Positions 1-9,484 are shown, counted from the first letter of the stretch. The stretch: DNA of 64,000 bases from Aquibacillus rhizosphaerae (GCF_030282825.1 NZ_JASTZU010000034.1:124001-188000), one strand, 5' to 3'. The notes: generated by a model from the sequence alone, not told the origin. Program-made: numbers and translations.

Positions 1-1
1 T

Positions 2-568
2 TCTTTAGAAAATTCTTTAAAAAATGCCCAAAGATTGTTTCAGGAAACGGGTGCTAATAGCCTAAAAGTAGAGGGTGCAACAGATGAGATCTTAACGTTT
101 ACGGAGCGATTAACTAGTGCTGGAATTCCTGTTGTTGCTCACTTAGGTCTTACGCCACAGTCTGTTAATGTATTAGGTGGCTACCGTGTACAGGGAAAAG
201 ATAAAAAAACGGCGCAGAAACTAGTAGATGATGCATTAGCACTTGAAAAGAATGGGGCGGTTGCGCTTGTACTTGAATGTATTCCGAAAGAATTAGCAAA
301 AGTTATTACGTCGAAGTTAAACATTCCCACAATCGGAATTGGAGCAGGACTTGATTGTGATGGACAAGTATTAGTTTATCATGATATTTTACAATATGGG
401 ACTGGTAGACTCCCTAGGTTTGTTAAACCTTATTTTGATACGAATGTAAATTTCACCAATTCCATTCAATCATTCGTAACGGATGTGAAAAACAGGTCAT
501 TTCCAGACACTGAACACACCTATACGATGAATTCAGATGTTTTAGTGGATTTAAAGCTGGAGGAATAA
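2..568 (+). CDS. panB: 3-methyl-2-oxobutanoate hydroxymethyltransferase (ketopantoate hydroxymethyltransferase), 5' end outside window
   Basis: This enzyme makes ketopantoate from alpha-ketoisovalerate and methylene-tetrahydrofolate, the first committed step of pantothenate/CoA synthesis in the cytosol. The frame is open from base 2, so the gene begins upstream; 188 C-terminal residues of a roughly 275-residue family are present. Visible signatures are QETGANSLKVEG near the left edge, LGLTPQSV, the ALVLECIP stretch holding the family's catalytic Glu, and IPTIGIGAG. An internal TTG at 35 is not the start, because homology continues upstream of it. It is the first visible gene of panBCD; the panC ribosome binding site (GGAGG) lies inside its 3' end. 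Confidence 0.95.
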   Translation, partial: SLENSLKNAQRLFQETGANSLKVEGATDEILTFTERLTSAGIPVVAHLGLTPQSVNVLGGYRVQGKDKKTAQKLVDDALALEKNGAVALVLECIPKELAKVITSKLNIPTIGIGAGLDCDGQVLVYHDILQYGTGRLPRFVKPYFDTNVNFTNSIQSFVTDVKNRSFPDTEHTYTMNSDVLVDLKLEE

Positions 569-573
569 AAAGT

Positions 574-1443
574 ATGGACATCATAAGATCCGTAAAAGAT
601 ATGCAACAGTTAATTATTGATCAAAAACGAAAAGGAAAAAAAATAGGTTTTGTTCCAACGATGGGTTTTTTACATGAAGGGCATGAGAAGTTAATACAAA
701 ATGCTCGAGAAAATAATGATATAGTTGTCATTAGTATCTTTGTTAATCCATTACAATTTGGACCAAATGAAGATTTTGAACGGTACCCTCGAGATGAAGA
801 ACATGATAAGTTGATTAGTGAAAACAACCATGTTGATTTTTTGTTTATTCCTACCGTCGAAGCGATGTATCCTTCTGAGTTGGCTATTGCTATGGATTTA
901 ACTAAGCGAGTAGATGTGCTTTGTGGTCGTACAAGAGAAGGTCACTTCTCAGGGGTAGTCACCGTTCTTGCTAAGCTATTTAACATTGTATTGCCTGACA
1001 ATGTTTATTTTGGAATGAAGGATGCACAGCAAATAGCTGTAGTAGACTCTTTAATAAATGATCTAAATTATCCAATCCAGTTGAATCCAGTTCCTACTGT
1101 AAGAGAAAGCGATGGTCTTGCTAAAAGTAGCCGAAATGTGTACCTGCAAGAACAGGAAAGAAAAGTAGCACCATCTATTTTTCAAGCTTTACAGTTTGGA
1201 CAAAAAATGGTTATTGACGGAGAAAAAAATCCTGTTATCATTGTTAAAGAAGTAGAGAATTTCATTCTACAGCAGACAACTGGTAAAATAGATTATGTAG
1301 AAATATTGAGTTATCCAGAATTAACACCAGTTCAAACGATTAATCAACAAGTCATACTTGCAACTGCAGTACATTTTAAAAATGCAAGGTTAATTGATAA
1401 CATTGTTATTGATCATACTGGGTTAATTTCTAAACGGATATAA
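574..1443 (+). CDS. panC: Pantothenate synthetase (pantoate--beta-alanine ligase)
   Basis: This enzyme condenses pantoate with beta-alanine using ATP, the last step of pantothenate synthesis. The 289 residues match the usual length. The nucleotidyltransferase motif PTMGFLHEGHEKLI sits near residues 28-41 (HIGH-like EGH), VNPLQFGPNED follows, and the KMSKS-like loop AKSSRNVYL is near residue 190. The ATG at 574 is preceded by GGAGG at the end of panB, five bases after its stop. Translation is therefore probably coupled with panB, and panD follows after 15 bases. Confidence 0.97.
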   Translation: MDIIRSVKDMQQLIIDQKRKGKKIGFVPTMGFLHEGHEKLIQNARENNDIVVISIFVNPLQFGPNEDFERYPRDEEHDKLISENNHVDFLFIPTVEAMYPSELAIAMDLTKRVDVLCGRTREGHFSGVVTVLAKLFNIVLPDNVYFGMKDAQQIAVVDSLINDLNYPIQLNPVPTVRESDGLAKSSRNVYLQEQERKVAPSIFQALQFGQKMVIDGEKNPVIIVKEVENFILQQTTGKIDYVEILSYPELTPVQTINQQVILATAVHFKNARLIDNIVIDHTGLISKRI

Positions 1444-1458
1444 TAGGGGGAACTTGTT

Positions 1459-1848
1459 ATGCTACGTACTATGATGAAAGCAAAAATTCATCGTGCACGT
1501 GTAACTGAAGCCAATTTAAATTATGTAGGCAGTATAACTATAGATGAAGAAATTTTGGAGCAAGTAGGTATTCTACCTCACGAAAAAGTGCAAATTGTAA
1601 ATAACAATAATGGTGAACGGTTAGAAACCTATGTAATACCCGGTGAAAAAGGTAGTAAAGTAATTTGTTTAAATGGAGCAGCGGCAAGACTTGTTCAAAA
1701 AGATGATATAGTAATTATTGTTTCTTATGCAATTATTTCAAATGATGAGTTAGCGACATTTAAACCTAAAGTTGCTTTAATGAACGAAAACAATGATATT
1801 GTTGAGTTGATCGATCAAGAACCACCTTTAACAATTTTTGGAGATTAA
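1459..1848 (+). CDS. panD: Aspartate 1-decarboxylase proenzyme
   Basis: PanD decarboxylates aspartate to beta-alanine, the second substrate of PanC. It is a pyruvoyl enzyme that cleaves itself at a Gly-Ser bond. Here the cleavage site is the GS in NYVGSITID, about residues 24-25, which would leave Ser25 as the pyruvoyl precursor. The N-terminus [13 protein letters not shown] and the 129-residue length are typical for Bacillaceae. The start is supported by AGGGGG eight bases upstream. It closes the panBCD operon and is followed by a strong terminator. Confidence 0.97.
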   Translation: MLRTMMKAKIHRARVTEANLNYVGSITIDEEILEQVGILPHEKVQIVNNNNGERLETYVIPGEKGSKVICLNGAAARLVQKDDIVIIVSYAIISNDELATFKPKVALMNENNDIVELIDQEPPLTIFGD

Positions 1849-1862
1849 TAATTTGGAGAGAC

Positions 1863-1900
1863 AACTCTTATCAATTATAGTTTTGATAAGAGTTTTTATT
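1863..1900 (+). terminator. Rho-independent terminator of panBCD
   Basis: An 11-bp stem (AACTCTTATCA pairing with TGATAAGAGTT) encloses a short AT loop and is followed by a T-rich tract, 15 bases after the panD stop. It separates panBCD from dinG. Confidence 0.85.
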
Positions 1901-2055
1901 TCTTATATTGTTTTAACGTAATTCATTTTTGAAAGTAACTAAACGAGTCCGATACATGTAGGTATATGGGTTGGATTAGAAGATTAAGAACTCGTAACGT
2001 AAGTCTGAGTTACTTCCTGAGTTTTTCTGAATATAGTTATAATGGAGATGAAAAT

Positions 2056-4851
2056 TTGAGGAAATTTGTTGTAGTTGATTTAGAGACAACCGGTCATACA
2101 CCTTCTAAAGGAGATCGAATTATTGAAATAGGAATTGTAATCCTCCATGAAGGGCAAATAATAAAAGAATATTCATCACTAATAAACCCAAATACAGACA
2201 TACCTTCGTTTATAACTAATCTTACGGGTATAACAGATTCTGATGTGAAAGACGCTCCATCGTTTAAAGCGGTAGCAAATGAAGTAATAGAATTATTTAC
2301 TGATTCATACATAGTAGCACATAACATACCGTTTGACTTAGGTTTCTTAAATTATGAACTTGAAAATGTGGGTTTAAAAGCCCTTAATCAACCCGTTCTT
2401 GATACAGTCGAGTTAGCTCGAATTTTATTGCCACAAGCACCCGGTTTTAAGCTAGGGCAATTGTCTGAGTATCTTTCATTACAACATGATGATCCACACC
2501 GTGCACTCTCAGATGCTTATGTGACAGCTAAACTACTTGATGTTTTATTAGATAAGCTGAACCGATTACCGTATGAAACACTTCATCAATTGCAAGTAAT
2601 GGAACAACGTTTGAAAAGTGATTTAGATGGAATTTTAGATAAGCGTATCGAACAATTAACTTTTGAGCCTTTAGAACGTGATGACTTGGAAATATATCGA
2701 GGTCTAGCATTAAAAAAAGAAGGGAAACACGAACAAGATAAACAGGTAAATGAAATTCTTTCTTACGGTGAATTATTGGATAGTTTTTTCCAATCGAATA
2801 GTAGTCTTAGCGAAGTAATGGAAAATTATGAACAAAGACAAGGACAAAGGGAAATGTCTGAGTTGATTTTTGATTCTTTTCGATCATCTCAACACGCATT
2901 AATTGAAGCTGAGACGGGCACAGGGAAATCGTTAGCGTACCTAATACCAGCCATTTACGAATCGGTTACCAACAAGGAGCGAGTTGTAGTAAGTACGCAT
3001 TTAACCCAGCTACAAACTCAATTACTCGACAAAGAAATACCTGTTTTAGAACAATTATTACCATTTGACTTTAGCGTTGCACTTATTAAAGGAAAACAAC
3101 ATTATTTGAGTTTAAATAAGTTTGAAAAGGAATTATTTTCAAGCACTCAAGATAATTATGATATAACGTTAACCAAGACAATTATACTCATTTGGTTGAC
3201 TGAAACGTTAACAGGAGATATCGATGAGATACAATTACCATCTAGCGGTAAACTTTTCTTTAGAAGAGTTTCTACCGATTCAGAAGGGGCGATCGATCCT
3301 AGGTCGCCATGGTTTACAAGGTCGTTTTATCAACGTGTTCGGACGAAAGCGCAAAAAGCAAATTTAATAATAACGAACCATTCTTTGTTATGTACGGATC
3401 TTGTTAGTGAATATCAATTGTTACCATCTTATCAAAAAGTAATTATTGATGAAGCACATCATCTGGAAGCTACAGCAGCAAAGCATTTTGGTCTAAAATT
3501 AGACTATATAAATATCCAATTTATTTTAAACAGCATTGGTTCCCTTCAGGAAGGGGATTGGATTAATAAACTTAGCAATAATTATCCTTGTGTTAAGGAG
3601 ACAATCACAGATTATAAATGGGATAAGTGGTGGCAAGATACGAAGATCGAAGCAGATGAATTATTTCGGTATTTATTTACTTATGTTATTGACCAACACA
3701 AAAAGGATGTTGCAATAAACGATATAGGTAGGTATCAGTATCGAATTGATGAAGAAAATGAAATACAATCAAAGTGGAATACGATTACCGAAATGGTAAC
3801 ACGATTATCATTTAATCTGAGAGATTTAATTCATATCTTATCTACGATAAAACAAGATTTTGTGAAACAGGAAGTAGAAGATGAAATTGATGAAATACAA
3901 TCAATGATAGGTCGATTGCAAATGATAATTGATGATTTAGAACAGTTATTTTTACAACCGGATCATTCACAAGTGAAGTGGGTAGAAATTGAAGCATATG
4001 GTGCAAAAAACGCTGTCTACCTATTTTGTGAGCCGGTAGATGTATCAAAAATTCTTTATGAACACCTTTTTAATGAGAAAAAAAGTGTTGTTTTAACAAG
4101 TGCAACGTTAACAATGAGTAAGTCTTTCAAGTTTATCCGGGAACGTTTAGGACTTAGTGAGTTAAGTGTAATTGAGAAAAAAATAGAATCACCTTATACG
4201 TATGACTCACAAGTCCAATTAATGGTACCTAATGATTTTCCGGATGTGAAGTACGGAAAACAAGATGATTTTGTATATGCAACCTGCGAAGCAATCCTTT
4301 CATTAGCTGAAATAACAAATGGACGAATGTTAGTACTATTTACATCTTATGACATGTTAAGAAAATCATATACACTGTTAAGAGAGATAATGGAGCAAGA
4401 TGAATTTATGGTAATTGCTCAAGGTGTTTCGAGTGGAAGTAGGTCAAGGTTAAAAAAGAATTTTCAGGCCTTTGAACGAGCGATATTATTAGGCACGAGT
4501 TCATTTTGGGAGGGTGTTGATATCCCTGGAAGTGATTTATCTTGTATCATGATTGTTCGCTTACCGTTTCAACCACCAGATCATCCGATTTATGAGGCAA
4601 AGTCGCAACATTTAAAAGAAAATGGCAAAAATCCATTTATGGAATTGTCTTTACCAAATGCGGTTATACGGTTTAAACAGGGATTTGGACGGCTTATAAG
4701 GTCAAGTACGGATCGTGGTATCGTTTTTATCTGTGATGATAGAATTATGAAAGCCCGGTACGGAAAGTTTTTTATTGACTCCATCCCAAAAGTACCAGTA
4801 AGTTACAATAATACACAAAAATTAATGCAGTTAGCAGAAGATTGGTTATGA
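2056..4851 (+). CDS. dinG: DinG-family 3'-5' exonuclease / helicase
   Basis: This is a Firmicute-type DinG: an N-terminal DEDDh exonuclease fused to an XPD-like helicase domain. Exonuclease signatures are VVDLETTG (about residue 5), HNIPFDLGFL and HRALSDA. Helicase signatures are Walker A EAETGTGKS, DEAHH, LTSATL, and QGFGRLIRS near the C-terminus. Few cysteines lie between Walker A and DEAH, so the Fe-S cluster of E. coli DinG is probably absent, as in other Firmicutes. I chose TTG at 2056 rather than the ATG at 1966. GGAG lies just upstream, homology begins there (LRKFVVVDLETTG), and the resulting 931 residues equal the B. subtilis length as I recall it. The extra upstream codons look non-coding. 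The family acts in DNA repair and nucleic-acid turnover. Confidence 0.93.
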   Translation: MRKFVVVDLETTGHTPSKGDRIIEIGIVILHEGQIIKEYSSLINPNTDIPSFITNLTGITDSDVKDAPSFKAVANEVIELFTDSYIVAHNIPFDLGFLNYELENVGLKALNQPVLDTVELARILLPQAPGFKLGQLSEYLSLQHDDPHRALSDAYVTAKLLDVLLDKLNRLPYETLHQLQVMEQRLKSDLDGILDKRIEQLTFEPLERDDLEIYRGLALKKEGKHEQDKQVNEILSYGELLDSFFQSNSSLSEVMENYEQRQGQREMSELIFDSFRSSQHALIEAETGTGKSLAYLIPAIYESVTNKERVVVSTHLTQLQTQLLDKEIPVLEQLLPFDFSVALIKGKQHYLSLNKFEKELFSSTQDNYDITLTKTIILIWLTETLTGDIDEIQLPSSGKLFFRRVSTDSEGAIDPRSPWFTRSFYQRVRTKAQKANLIITNHSLLCTDLVSEYQLLPSYQKVIIDEAHHLEATAAKHFGLKLDYINIQFILNSIGSLQEGDWINKLSNNYPCVKETITDYKWDKWWQDTKIEADELFRYLFTYVIDQHKKDVAINDIGRYQYRIDEENEIQSKWNTITEMVTRLSFNLRDLIHILSTIKQDFVKQEVEDEIDEIQSMIGRLQMIIDDLEQLFLQPDHSQVKWVEIEAYGAKNAVYLFCEPVDVSKILYEHLFNEKKSVVLTSATLTMSKSFKFIRERLGLSELSVIEKKIESPYTYDSQVQLMVPNDFPDVKYGKQDDFVYATCEAILSLAEITNGRMLVLFTSYDMLRKSYTLLREIMEQDEFMVIAQGVSSGSRSRLKKNFQAFERAILLGTSSFWEGVDIPGSDLSCIMIVRLPFQPPDHPIYEAKSQHLKENGKNPFMELSLPNAVIRFKQGFGRLIRSSTDRGIVFICDDRIMKARYGKFFIDSIPKVPVSYNNTQKLMQLAEDWL

Positions 4852-4910
4852 TACGATTTGTGTTTTTACATACCCTATAGTTAGTTCGCTTTAGAGGGGA
4901 GTTGAGTTAA

Positions 4911-5726
4911 ATGGAAAAAACACAAACATTTTTTATATGTATGATTAGCGCTTTAATGACTGTGATGTTAATCAGTATGGAAACAAAACCAACGAAGGCT
5001 GAATCAATAAAGGTATTAGAAGATGATGAACTTTACGTTGCGTTTCTGAACTTACCTGATGGAGAGGCAACGTTAATCAGAACAAATAATGAAAAAAGTT
5101 ATCTGATTAACACAGGGTCAGAAAGAAGTGAAGAGGAATTACTTTTCCAATTGAAGGAATTAGACATTAAACAAATTGATGGGCTAATTTTAACGAAACA
5201 AACAAAGGATTACTGTGGGAATGCGGAACGTCTTATTGACCGATACAATATTGAAAATACGTTTCACACTGGAGAGTTAAGTAATTTATGTAATCAGCAA
5301 GTCAGTAGTAAAACCAAATTAATTAAATGGAGTTCAAACACGCAAGAAGAGCTAAGCGATCAATTGATTTTTAAGGTATTGGTAGCAGATGCGAATGGTG
5401 AAATGTCACTAGGGATTACTTATGGTAATAATTCAATTATGTATTTAAGTAACAGTGATGTAGATAGTGAACAAACCATTCTGAAACACGCGTTTAAGCC
5501 AAAGATACTAAAGGTTGGTGATTATGGTAAAGGTAATTCTCCAAGTTTTGCTTTTCTAAAAGAAATTGACCCACATATTAGCATCGTGTTTAACAGTGAA
5601 GGATCCGTCCCAAATGAAGGTCTGATTGAACGTTTAAATGAATCATGGGTAGATGTTTACCGACTAAAGCAGGTAGGGACAACCATTATTAAGATGGATT
5701 TAAAGGATTATGATATCTTATCATAA
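4911..5726 (+). CDS. Secreted metallo-beta-lactamase-fold protein (ComEC C-terminal-domain-like), metal site degenerate
   Basis: A 271-residue protein with an N-terminal signal peptide (hydrophobic residues about 6-22, then TKPTKAES). The rest resembles the extracellular MBL domain of ComEC and related hydrolases: YVAFLNLPDGEATLIRT, LINTGSERSEEELLFQLKEL, IDGLILTK, and later MYLSNSD and ILKVGDYG. The position where active enzymes carry THxHxDHxGG reads TKQTKDYCGN, so the His ligands are missing and catalysis is doubtful. An AGGGGAG site precedes the ATG. The gene sits between dinG and ypmA, where B. subtilis has none. A binding or structural role is possible; the function is not known. Confidence 0.7.
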   Translation: MEKTQTFFICMISALMTVMLISMETKPTKAESIKVLEDDELYVAFLNLPDGEATLIRTNNEKSYLINTGSERSEEELLFQLKELDIKQIDGLILTKQTKDYCGNAERLIDRYNIENTFHTGELSNLCNQQVSSKTKLIKWSSNTQEELSDQLIFKVLVADANGEMSLGITYGNNSIMYLSNSDVDSEQTILKHAFKPKILKVGDYGKGNSPSFAFLKEIDPHISIVFNSEGSVPNEGLIERLNESWVDVYRLKQVGTTIIKMDLKDYDILS

Positions 5727-5790
5727 TCCATCTTTAAAGTTATTAGAAGTTAATAAAAAAACTGTGCGCTATCTTAGCGCACAGGAAAAA
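5705..5790. terminator. Two adjacent hairpins after the MBL-like gene
   Basis: One hairpin (GGATTATGATA / TATCATAATCC, 5705-5729) contains the stop codon and is followed by a weak T tract. A second (CTGTGCGCTA / TAGCGCACAG, 5762-5784) has a T tract only when read on the minus strand. Together they probably end the MBL-like transcript, but neither is a textbook plus-strand terminator. Confidence 0.5.
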
Positions 5791-5835
5791 TAAAATATGG
5801 GTTAGGGTTATTTGTTGAAAAAAATGCAAATGACA

Positions 5836-5865
5836 TTCAAAATATTAAATAGAAACTGTTATAAT
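5836..5865 (+). promoter_or_regulatory. Candidate sigma-A promoter for ypmA-ypmB
   Basis: TTCAAA at 5836-5841 and TATAAT at 5860-5865 are separated by 18 bases. The site lies about 110 bases upstream of the ypmA start and downstream of the preceding hairpins. The -10 box is perfect and the -35 is weak. Confidence 0.45.
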
Positions 5866-5976
5866 TTATATACAGCTTTCTTTTCAACTTATTATTAGTA
5901 TGGGTTGCTTTAGGCTTTCTATGAGTAACAAATATTGAAAATTGTAAACAAACTTCGAATACAGGAGGAATTGACT

Positions 5977-6150
5977 ATGGAAAATAATAAAATTGAGACA
6001 TTATCAACAGTTAAAATACAGCATGCTGATGATTTATATAAAATAGTTGATAGCTTAAATCGTACATTAAAAGAGGATGACTTAATGTTTGGGTTGGCTC
6101 TAGACGAGGATGATAATGATAAAGCGATATTCACCATTTACCGCACCTAG
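5977..6150 (+). CDS. ypmA: Small conserved protein YpmA (DUF4264 family)
   Basis: A 57-residue acidic cytosolic protein, close in size to B. subtilis YpmA. It occupies the same locus, between dinG and ypmB. Visible pattern: STVKIQHADDLYKIVDSLNRTLK, then a DDLMFGLALDEDD segment and a short C-terminal strand. The ATG at 5977 has an ideal AGGAGG seven bases upstream; the longer reading from 5935 has no ribosome binding site. The biochemical function of the family is unknown. Confidence 0.85.
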   Translation: MENNKIETLSTVKIQHADDLYKIVDSLNRTLKEDDLMFGLALDEDDNDKAIFTIYRT

Positions 6151-6646
6151 TTGGTTTAAGTTGTCGATCGTAGTTTTTTTAATTATTTTTTTTGGTATAA
6201 TTAGTTACAGTGTGTATGTATACAGTAGTGTCCAAGAAAACAAAACAGATGGATTTGAGCAATCAAAAGTTATTGCAAAAGAAGAAACAGAGTTAGTTAG
6301 TGTCGATGATGTGACTAGGTATCACGGAGATATTTATTATCATGTTGTCTTCGGCGAAACTGAATCAGGTGAATCAGCTGTTGCTTATGTTCCAGTAGAA
6401 AATGAGGATGAGTCCATCCAGTTCTTTCTTACTAGTGAATTCGTTTATAGTAGGGAAGATGTCTTAAATGAGTGGAGAAGCGAGTGTTCGTCTTGTGAAC
6501 TTTATGGAGTGAATTTAGGTATTCATAATAATCTTCCGGTATGGGAAACAAAATACATAAATGGTGAGGATCGATTTGTATTTAAATATTATCCTGTTGA
6601 CGGAAGTATGGTATTTTTTACTGATTTGAAACGTTCTTTATATTAA
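6116..6646 (+). CDS. ypmB: Membrane-anchored protein YpmB (PepSY-like/DUF5590)
   Basis: A 176-residue single-pass membrane protein: one transmembrane segment (about residues 13-35, LSIVVFLIIFFGIISYSVYV), then an extracellular domain of the YpmB type with YYHVVFGETESGESAVAYVPV and, near the end, VWETKYINGEDRFVFKYY. I prefer ATG 6116 over ATG 6110 because GAGGA ends six bases before it. It overlaps the 3' end of ypmA by 35 bases, so the two are probably translationally coupled. In B. subtilis aspB follows; here asnS comes next. Confidence 0.8.
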   Translation: MIKRYSPFTAPSWFKLSIVVFLIIFFGIISYSVYVYSSVQENKTDGFEQSKVIAKEETELVSVDDVTRYHGDIYYHVVFGETESGESAVAYVPVENEDESIQFFLTSEFVYSREDVLNEWRSECSSCELYGVNLGIHNNLPVWETKYINGEDRFVFKYYPVDGSMVFFTDLKRSLY

Positions 6647-6713
6647 TGAAGCTATCGCACCATGAAATTAAATAAACATCAAAATTTAATCAGGCAATAC
6701 GGAGGTAATGAAA

Positions 6714-8006
6714 GTGAAAACAACAATAGATCAAGTTCCCAATTATGTAGGAGAAGAAGTTACGATAGGGGCATGGCTTGCAAATAAAAGGTCAAGTGGT
6801 AAGATTGCATTTCTTCAATTAAGAGACGGTACTGGCTTTATCCAAGGTGTGGTAGTTAAAGCGGAAGTTTCAGAAGAGATATTCCAAATAGCTAAAAACA
6901 TTACACAAGAATCATCCATGTATATTACAGGTACAGTTGCCGAAGATTCGCGGTCACCATTTGGTTTTGAATTACAAGTAAAGTCAGTAGAAGTTATTCA
7001 AGAGGCAGTAGACTTTCCTATTACACCTAAAGAGCATGGAACAGAGTTTTTAATGGATCACCGCCATTTATGGTTACGTTCTAAAAAACAACATGCAATC
7101 ATGAAAATCCGAAATGAAATTATTCGTGCAACCTATAATTTTTTCAATGAAAATGGTTATGTGAAAATTGATCCTCCAATCTTAACTGGATCTGCAGCAG
7201 AAGGTACAACAGAGCTATTCCACACACAATACTTCGATGAGGAAGCATATCTATCCCAAAGTGGTCAATTGTACATGGAAGCGGCTGCTATGGCTTTTGG
7301 GAAAGTATTTTCATTTGGGCCTACGTTTCGTGCTGAGAAGTCAAAAACCAGACGACATCTAATTGAATTTTGGATGATCGAACCTGAAATGGCGTTTATG
7401 GACCACGAAGATAGTTTGCAAGTGCAAGAACAGTACGTGAGTTACATTGTTCAGTCTGTACTTGAAAATTGCAAATTAGAACTAGGCACTTTAGAAAGGG
7501 ATATTTCAAAATTAGAAAAAATACAAGCCCCTTTTCCTAGAATTACTTATGATGAAGCGATTGATCTCTTAAAAGAAAAAGGTTTTGAAGATATAAAATG
7601 GGGAGAAGACTTTGGTGCTCCGCATGAAACTGCAATTGCTGAAAGTTTCGATAAACCAGTGTTTATAACTCATTACCCTGCAGAGATTAAAGCATTTTAT
7701 ATGAAGCCTGATCCAAATCGCCCTGAAGTTGTTCTATGTGCCGATTTAATTGCGCCAGAAGGTTATGGTGAAATGATTGGTGGATCACAAAGAATTGATG
7801 ATCTTGAATTGATGGAACAACGATATCAAGAACATAATTTAACTGGTGATGCCTATCAGTGGTATTTAGAGCTTCGTAAATACGGAAGTGTGCCACATTC
7901 AGGTTTTGGACTTGGACTTGAACGGACGGTTGCTTGGATTTCAGGTGTGGAACATGTTAGAGAGACCATTCCATTCCCGCGTTTATTAAATAGATTGTAT
8001 CCATAA
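6714..8006 (+). CDS. asnS: Asparagine--tRNA ligase
   Basis: A class II aminoacyl-tRNA synthetase that charges tRNA-Asn. An N-terminal OB-fold anticodon domain ([21 protein letters not shown]) is followed by the catalytic core, with motif 2 near [15 protein letters not shown] and motif 3 [13 protein letters not shown] at the C-terminus. I chose GTG 6714 over ATG 6708: GGAGGT ends one base before the ATG, which is too close, but seven bases before the GTG. This gives MKTTIDQV and 430 residues, the length I recall for B. subtilis AsnS. A terminator follows. Confidence 0.95.
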   Translation: MKTTIDQVPNYVGEEVTIGAWLANKRSSGKIAFLQLRDGTGFIQGVVVKAEVSEEIFQIAKNITQESSMYITGTVAEDSRSPFGFELQVKSVEVIQEAVDFPITPKEHGTEFLMDHRHLWLRSKKQHAIMKIRNEIIRATYNFFNENGYVKIDPPILTGSAAEGTTELFHTQYFDEEAYLSQSGQLYMEAAAMAFGKVFSFGPTFRAEKSKTRRHLIEFWMIEPEMAFMDHEDSLQVQEQYVSYIVQSVLENCKLELGTLERDISKLEKIQAPFPRITYDEAIDLLKEKGFEDIKWGEDFGAPHETAIAESFDKPVFITHYPAEIKAFYMKPDPNRPEVVLCADLIAPEGYGEMIGGSQRIDDLELMEQRYQEHNLTGDAYQWYLELRKYGSVPHSGFGLGLERTVAWISGVEHVRETIPFPRLLNRLYP

Positions 8007-8014
8007 CAAAAAAG

Positions 8015-8050
8015 AATCCCTTGCGTAATCATGCGTAAGGGATTTGCTTT
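8015..8050 (+). terminator. Terminator after asnS
   Basis: AATCCCTTGCG pairs with CGTAAGGGATT (one G-U pair) around a short loop, followed by a T-containing tract, just after the asnS stop. Confidence 0.75.
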
Positions 8051-8120
8051 GCTAACTGTAATAATTTGTATTCATTATTAATGGGGCTATTCATGATATA
8101 ATGATTGCTGAGGTGAAAAT

Positions 8121-8804
8121 ATGACTAATAATTATTCCTATCAGTCATTCTTAAAAGATCAGGTCATCATTCCTTCAATGTTGCTAAAAAAATACTCATT
8201 ACTTGGTTTAAATGAGTCAGAAGTGATGTTGATTTTACAGATTCATCGGTTTTATATGGAAGGTAACAACTTTCCTACACCTGATGAATTAGCTAATTAT
8301 GTAACACTGACAGAACAAGAATGCTCTATGATATTACGAAAGCTAATTCAAAAAAACATCATGACGATTGAACAAAATAATGATGATAATGTTTTAAATG
8401 AACAGTATTCATTAGAGCCATTATGGCTTAATTTATATACAGAAAATAAGAAGGAAGAAAATAAGTTATCAAATGACCAAACAAATATTTTTATATTGTT
8501 TGAACAGGAATTTGGCCGTCCACTCTCTCCATTTGAGATAGAAACCGTAAATATTTGGATTGATGAAGAGGAACAACAGCCCGCGTTGATTAAAGCAGCA
8601 CTCCGTGAAGCCGTATTAATGGGTAAGCTTAATTTTAGATATATTGATCGAATATTAAGAGAGTGGAAGCGTAAAGGAATTCGCTCAGTCGAACAAGCCA
8701 GAAACCATAGTAAAGCATTTCATTCGAATCAGAATAATCAAGACAACAAAAGTCAAGAACCAAAAAGAGATGTGTCATTATATTATAACTGGCTAGAAGA
8801 TTAG
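8121..8804 (+). CDS. dnaD: DNA replication initiation protein DnaD
   Basis: DnaD helps load the replicative helicase at oriC and restart primosomes in Firmicutes. The 227 residues show the N-terminal winged-helix DDBH1 region (TPDELANYVTLTEQECSMILRKLIQKN) and the C-terminal DDBH2 region. The DDBH2 region contains FGRPLSPFEIETVNIWIDE and the signature YIDRILREWKRKGIRSVEQA near residue 175. A Lys/Asn/Gln-rich tail ends in YYNWLED. The ATG at 8121 is preceded by GAGG. It is followed after 14 bases by nth, as in B. subtilis. Confidence 0.93.
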   Translation: MTNNYSYQSFLKDQVIIPSMLLKKYSLLGLNESEVMLILQIHRFYMEGNNFPTPDELANYVTLTEQECSMILRKLIQKNIMTIEQNNDDNVLNEQYSLEPLWLNLYTENKKEENKLSNDQTNIFILFEQEFGRPLSPFEIETVNIWIDEEEQQPALIKAALREAVLMGKLNFRYIDRILREWKRKGIRSVEQARNHSKAFHSNQNNQDNKSQEPKRDVSLYYNWLED

Positions 8805-8818
8805 TAGGGGGAAAGGCA

Positions 8819-9484
8819 ATGCTAAATAAAGCACAAATTCGGTATTGTTTAGATGTTATGAAGGAAATGTTTCCAGAAGCTGAGTGCGAACTCGTTCATA
8901 AGAACCCTTTTGAACTTGTTATAGCTGTCGCACTTTCTGCTCAATGCACAGACGCTTTAGTAAATAAAGTAACAAAAGGTTTGTTTGAAAAATATAAAAC
9001 ACCAGAAGATTACTTAGCTGTGTCATTGGAAGAATTACAACAAGACATACGGTCCATAGGTTTATACCGAAATAAAGCTAAAAACATTCAAAAGTTATCT
9101 CAAATGTTGATTGATGATTATCAAGGAGAAGTACCATCATCCAAAGCGGAGCTAGAAAAACTTGCAGGTGTTGGGCGGAAAACAGCGAATGTTGTTGCAT
9201 CCGTAGCATTTAAGGAGCCAGCAATTGCAGTTGATACACATGTGGAACGGGTGTCAAAACGCTTGGCTATATGTAAGTGGAAAGATTCAGTTATTGAAGT
9301 TGAAAATACTTTAATGAAAAAAGTGCCCAAAGAAGAGTGGAGTGATACACATCACCGAATGATTTTCTTCGGCAGGTATCATTGTAAGGCGAGAAATCCT
9401 AACTGTAGCGAGTGTAAGCTACTTGATATATGTAGAGAAGGTAAAAAAAGAATGAAGGTAAGAGAGAAGGATATGAGTGTTTGA
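8819..9484 (+). CDS. nth: Endonuclease III (DNA glycosylase/AP lyase)
   Basis: This enzyme removes oxidised pyrimidines and cleaves abasic sites in base-excision repair. The helix-hairpin-helix LEKLAGVGRKTANVV (about residue 108) contains the catalytic Lys, and AVDTHVERVS supplies the catalytic Asp. The 4Fe-4S loop near the C-terminus has the canonical C-x6-C-x2-C-x5-C spacing (CKARNPNCSECKLLDIC). Length is 221 residues. AGGGGGAAAGG precedes the ATG. The last eight bases overlap the start of the next gene, so the two are cotranscribed. Confidence 0.95.
   Translation: MLNKAQIRYCLDVMKEMFPEAECELVHKNPFELVIAVALSAQCTDALVNKVTKGLFEKYKTPEDYLAVSLEELQQDIRSIGLYRNKAKNIQKLSQMLIDDYQGEVPSSKAELEKLAGVGRKTANVVASVAFKEPAIAVDTHVERVSKRLAICKWKDSVIEVENTLMKKVPKEEWSDTHHRMIFFGRYHCKARNPNCSECKLLDICREGKKRMKVREKDMSV

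Noticed and set aside
1966-2055. ATG-started 30-codon extension of dinG
   Set aside because: The exonuclease domain begins at the TTG with its own GGAG; the extension has no site and would exceed the usual length.
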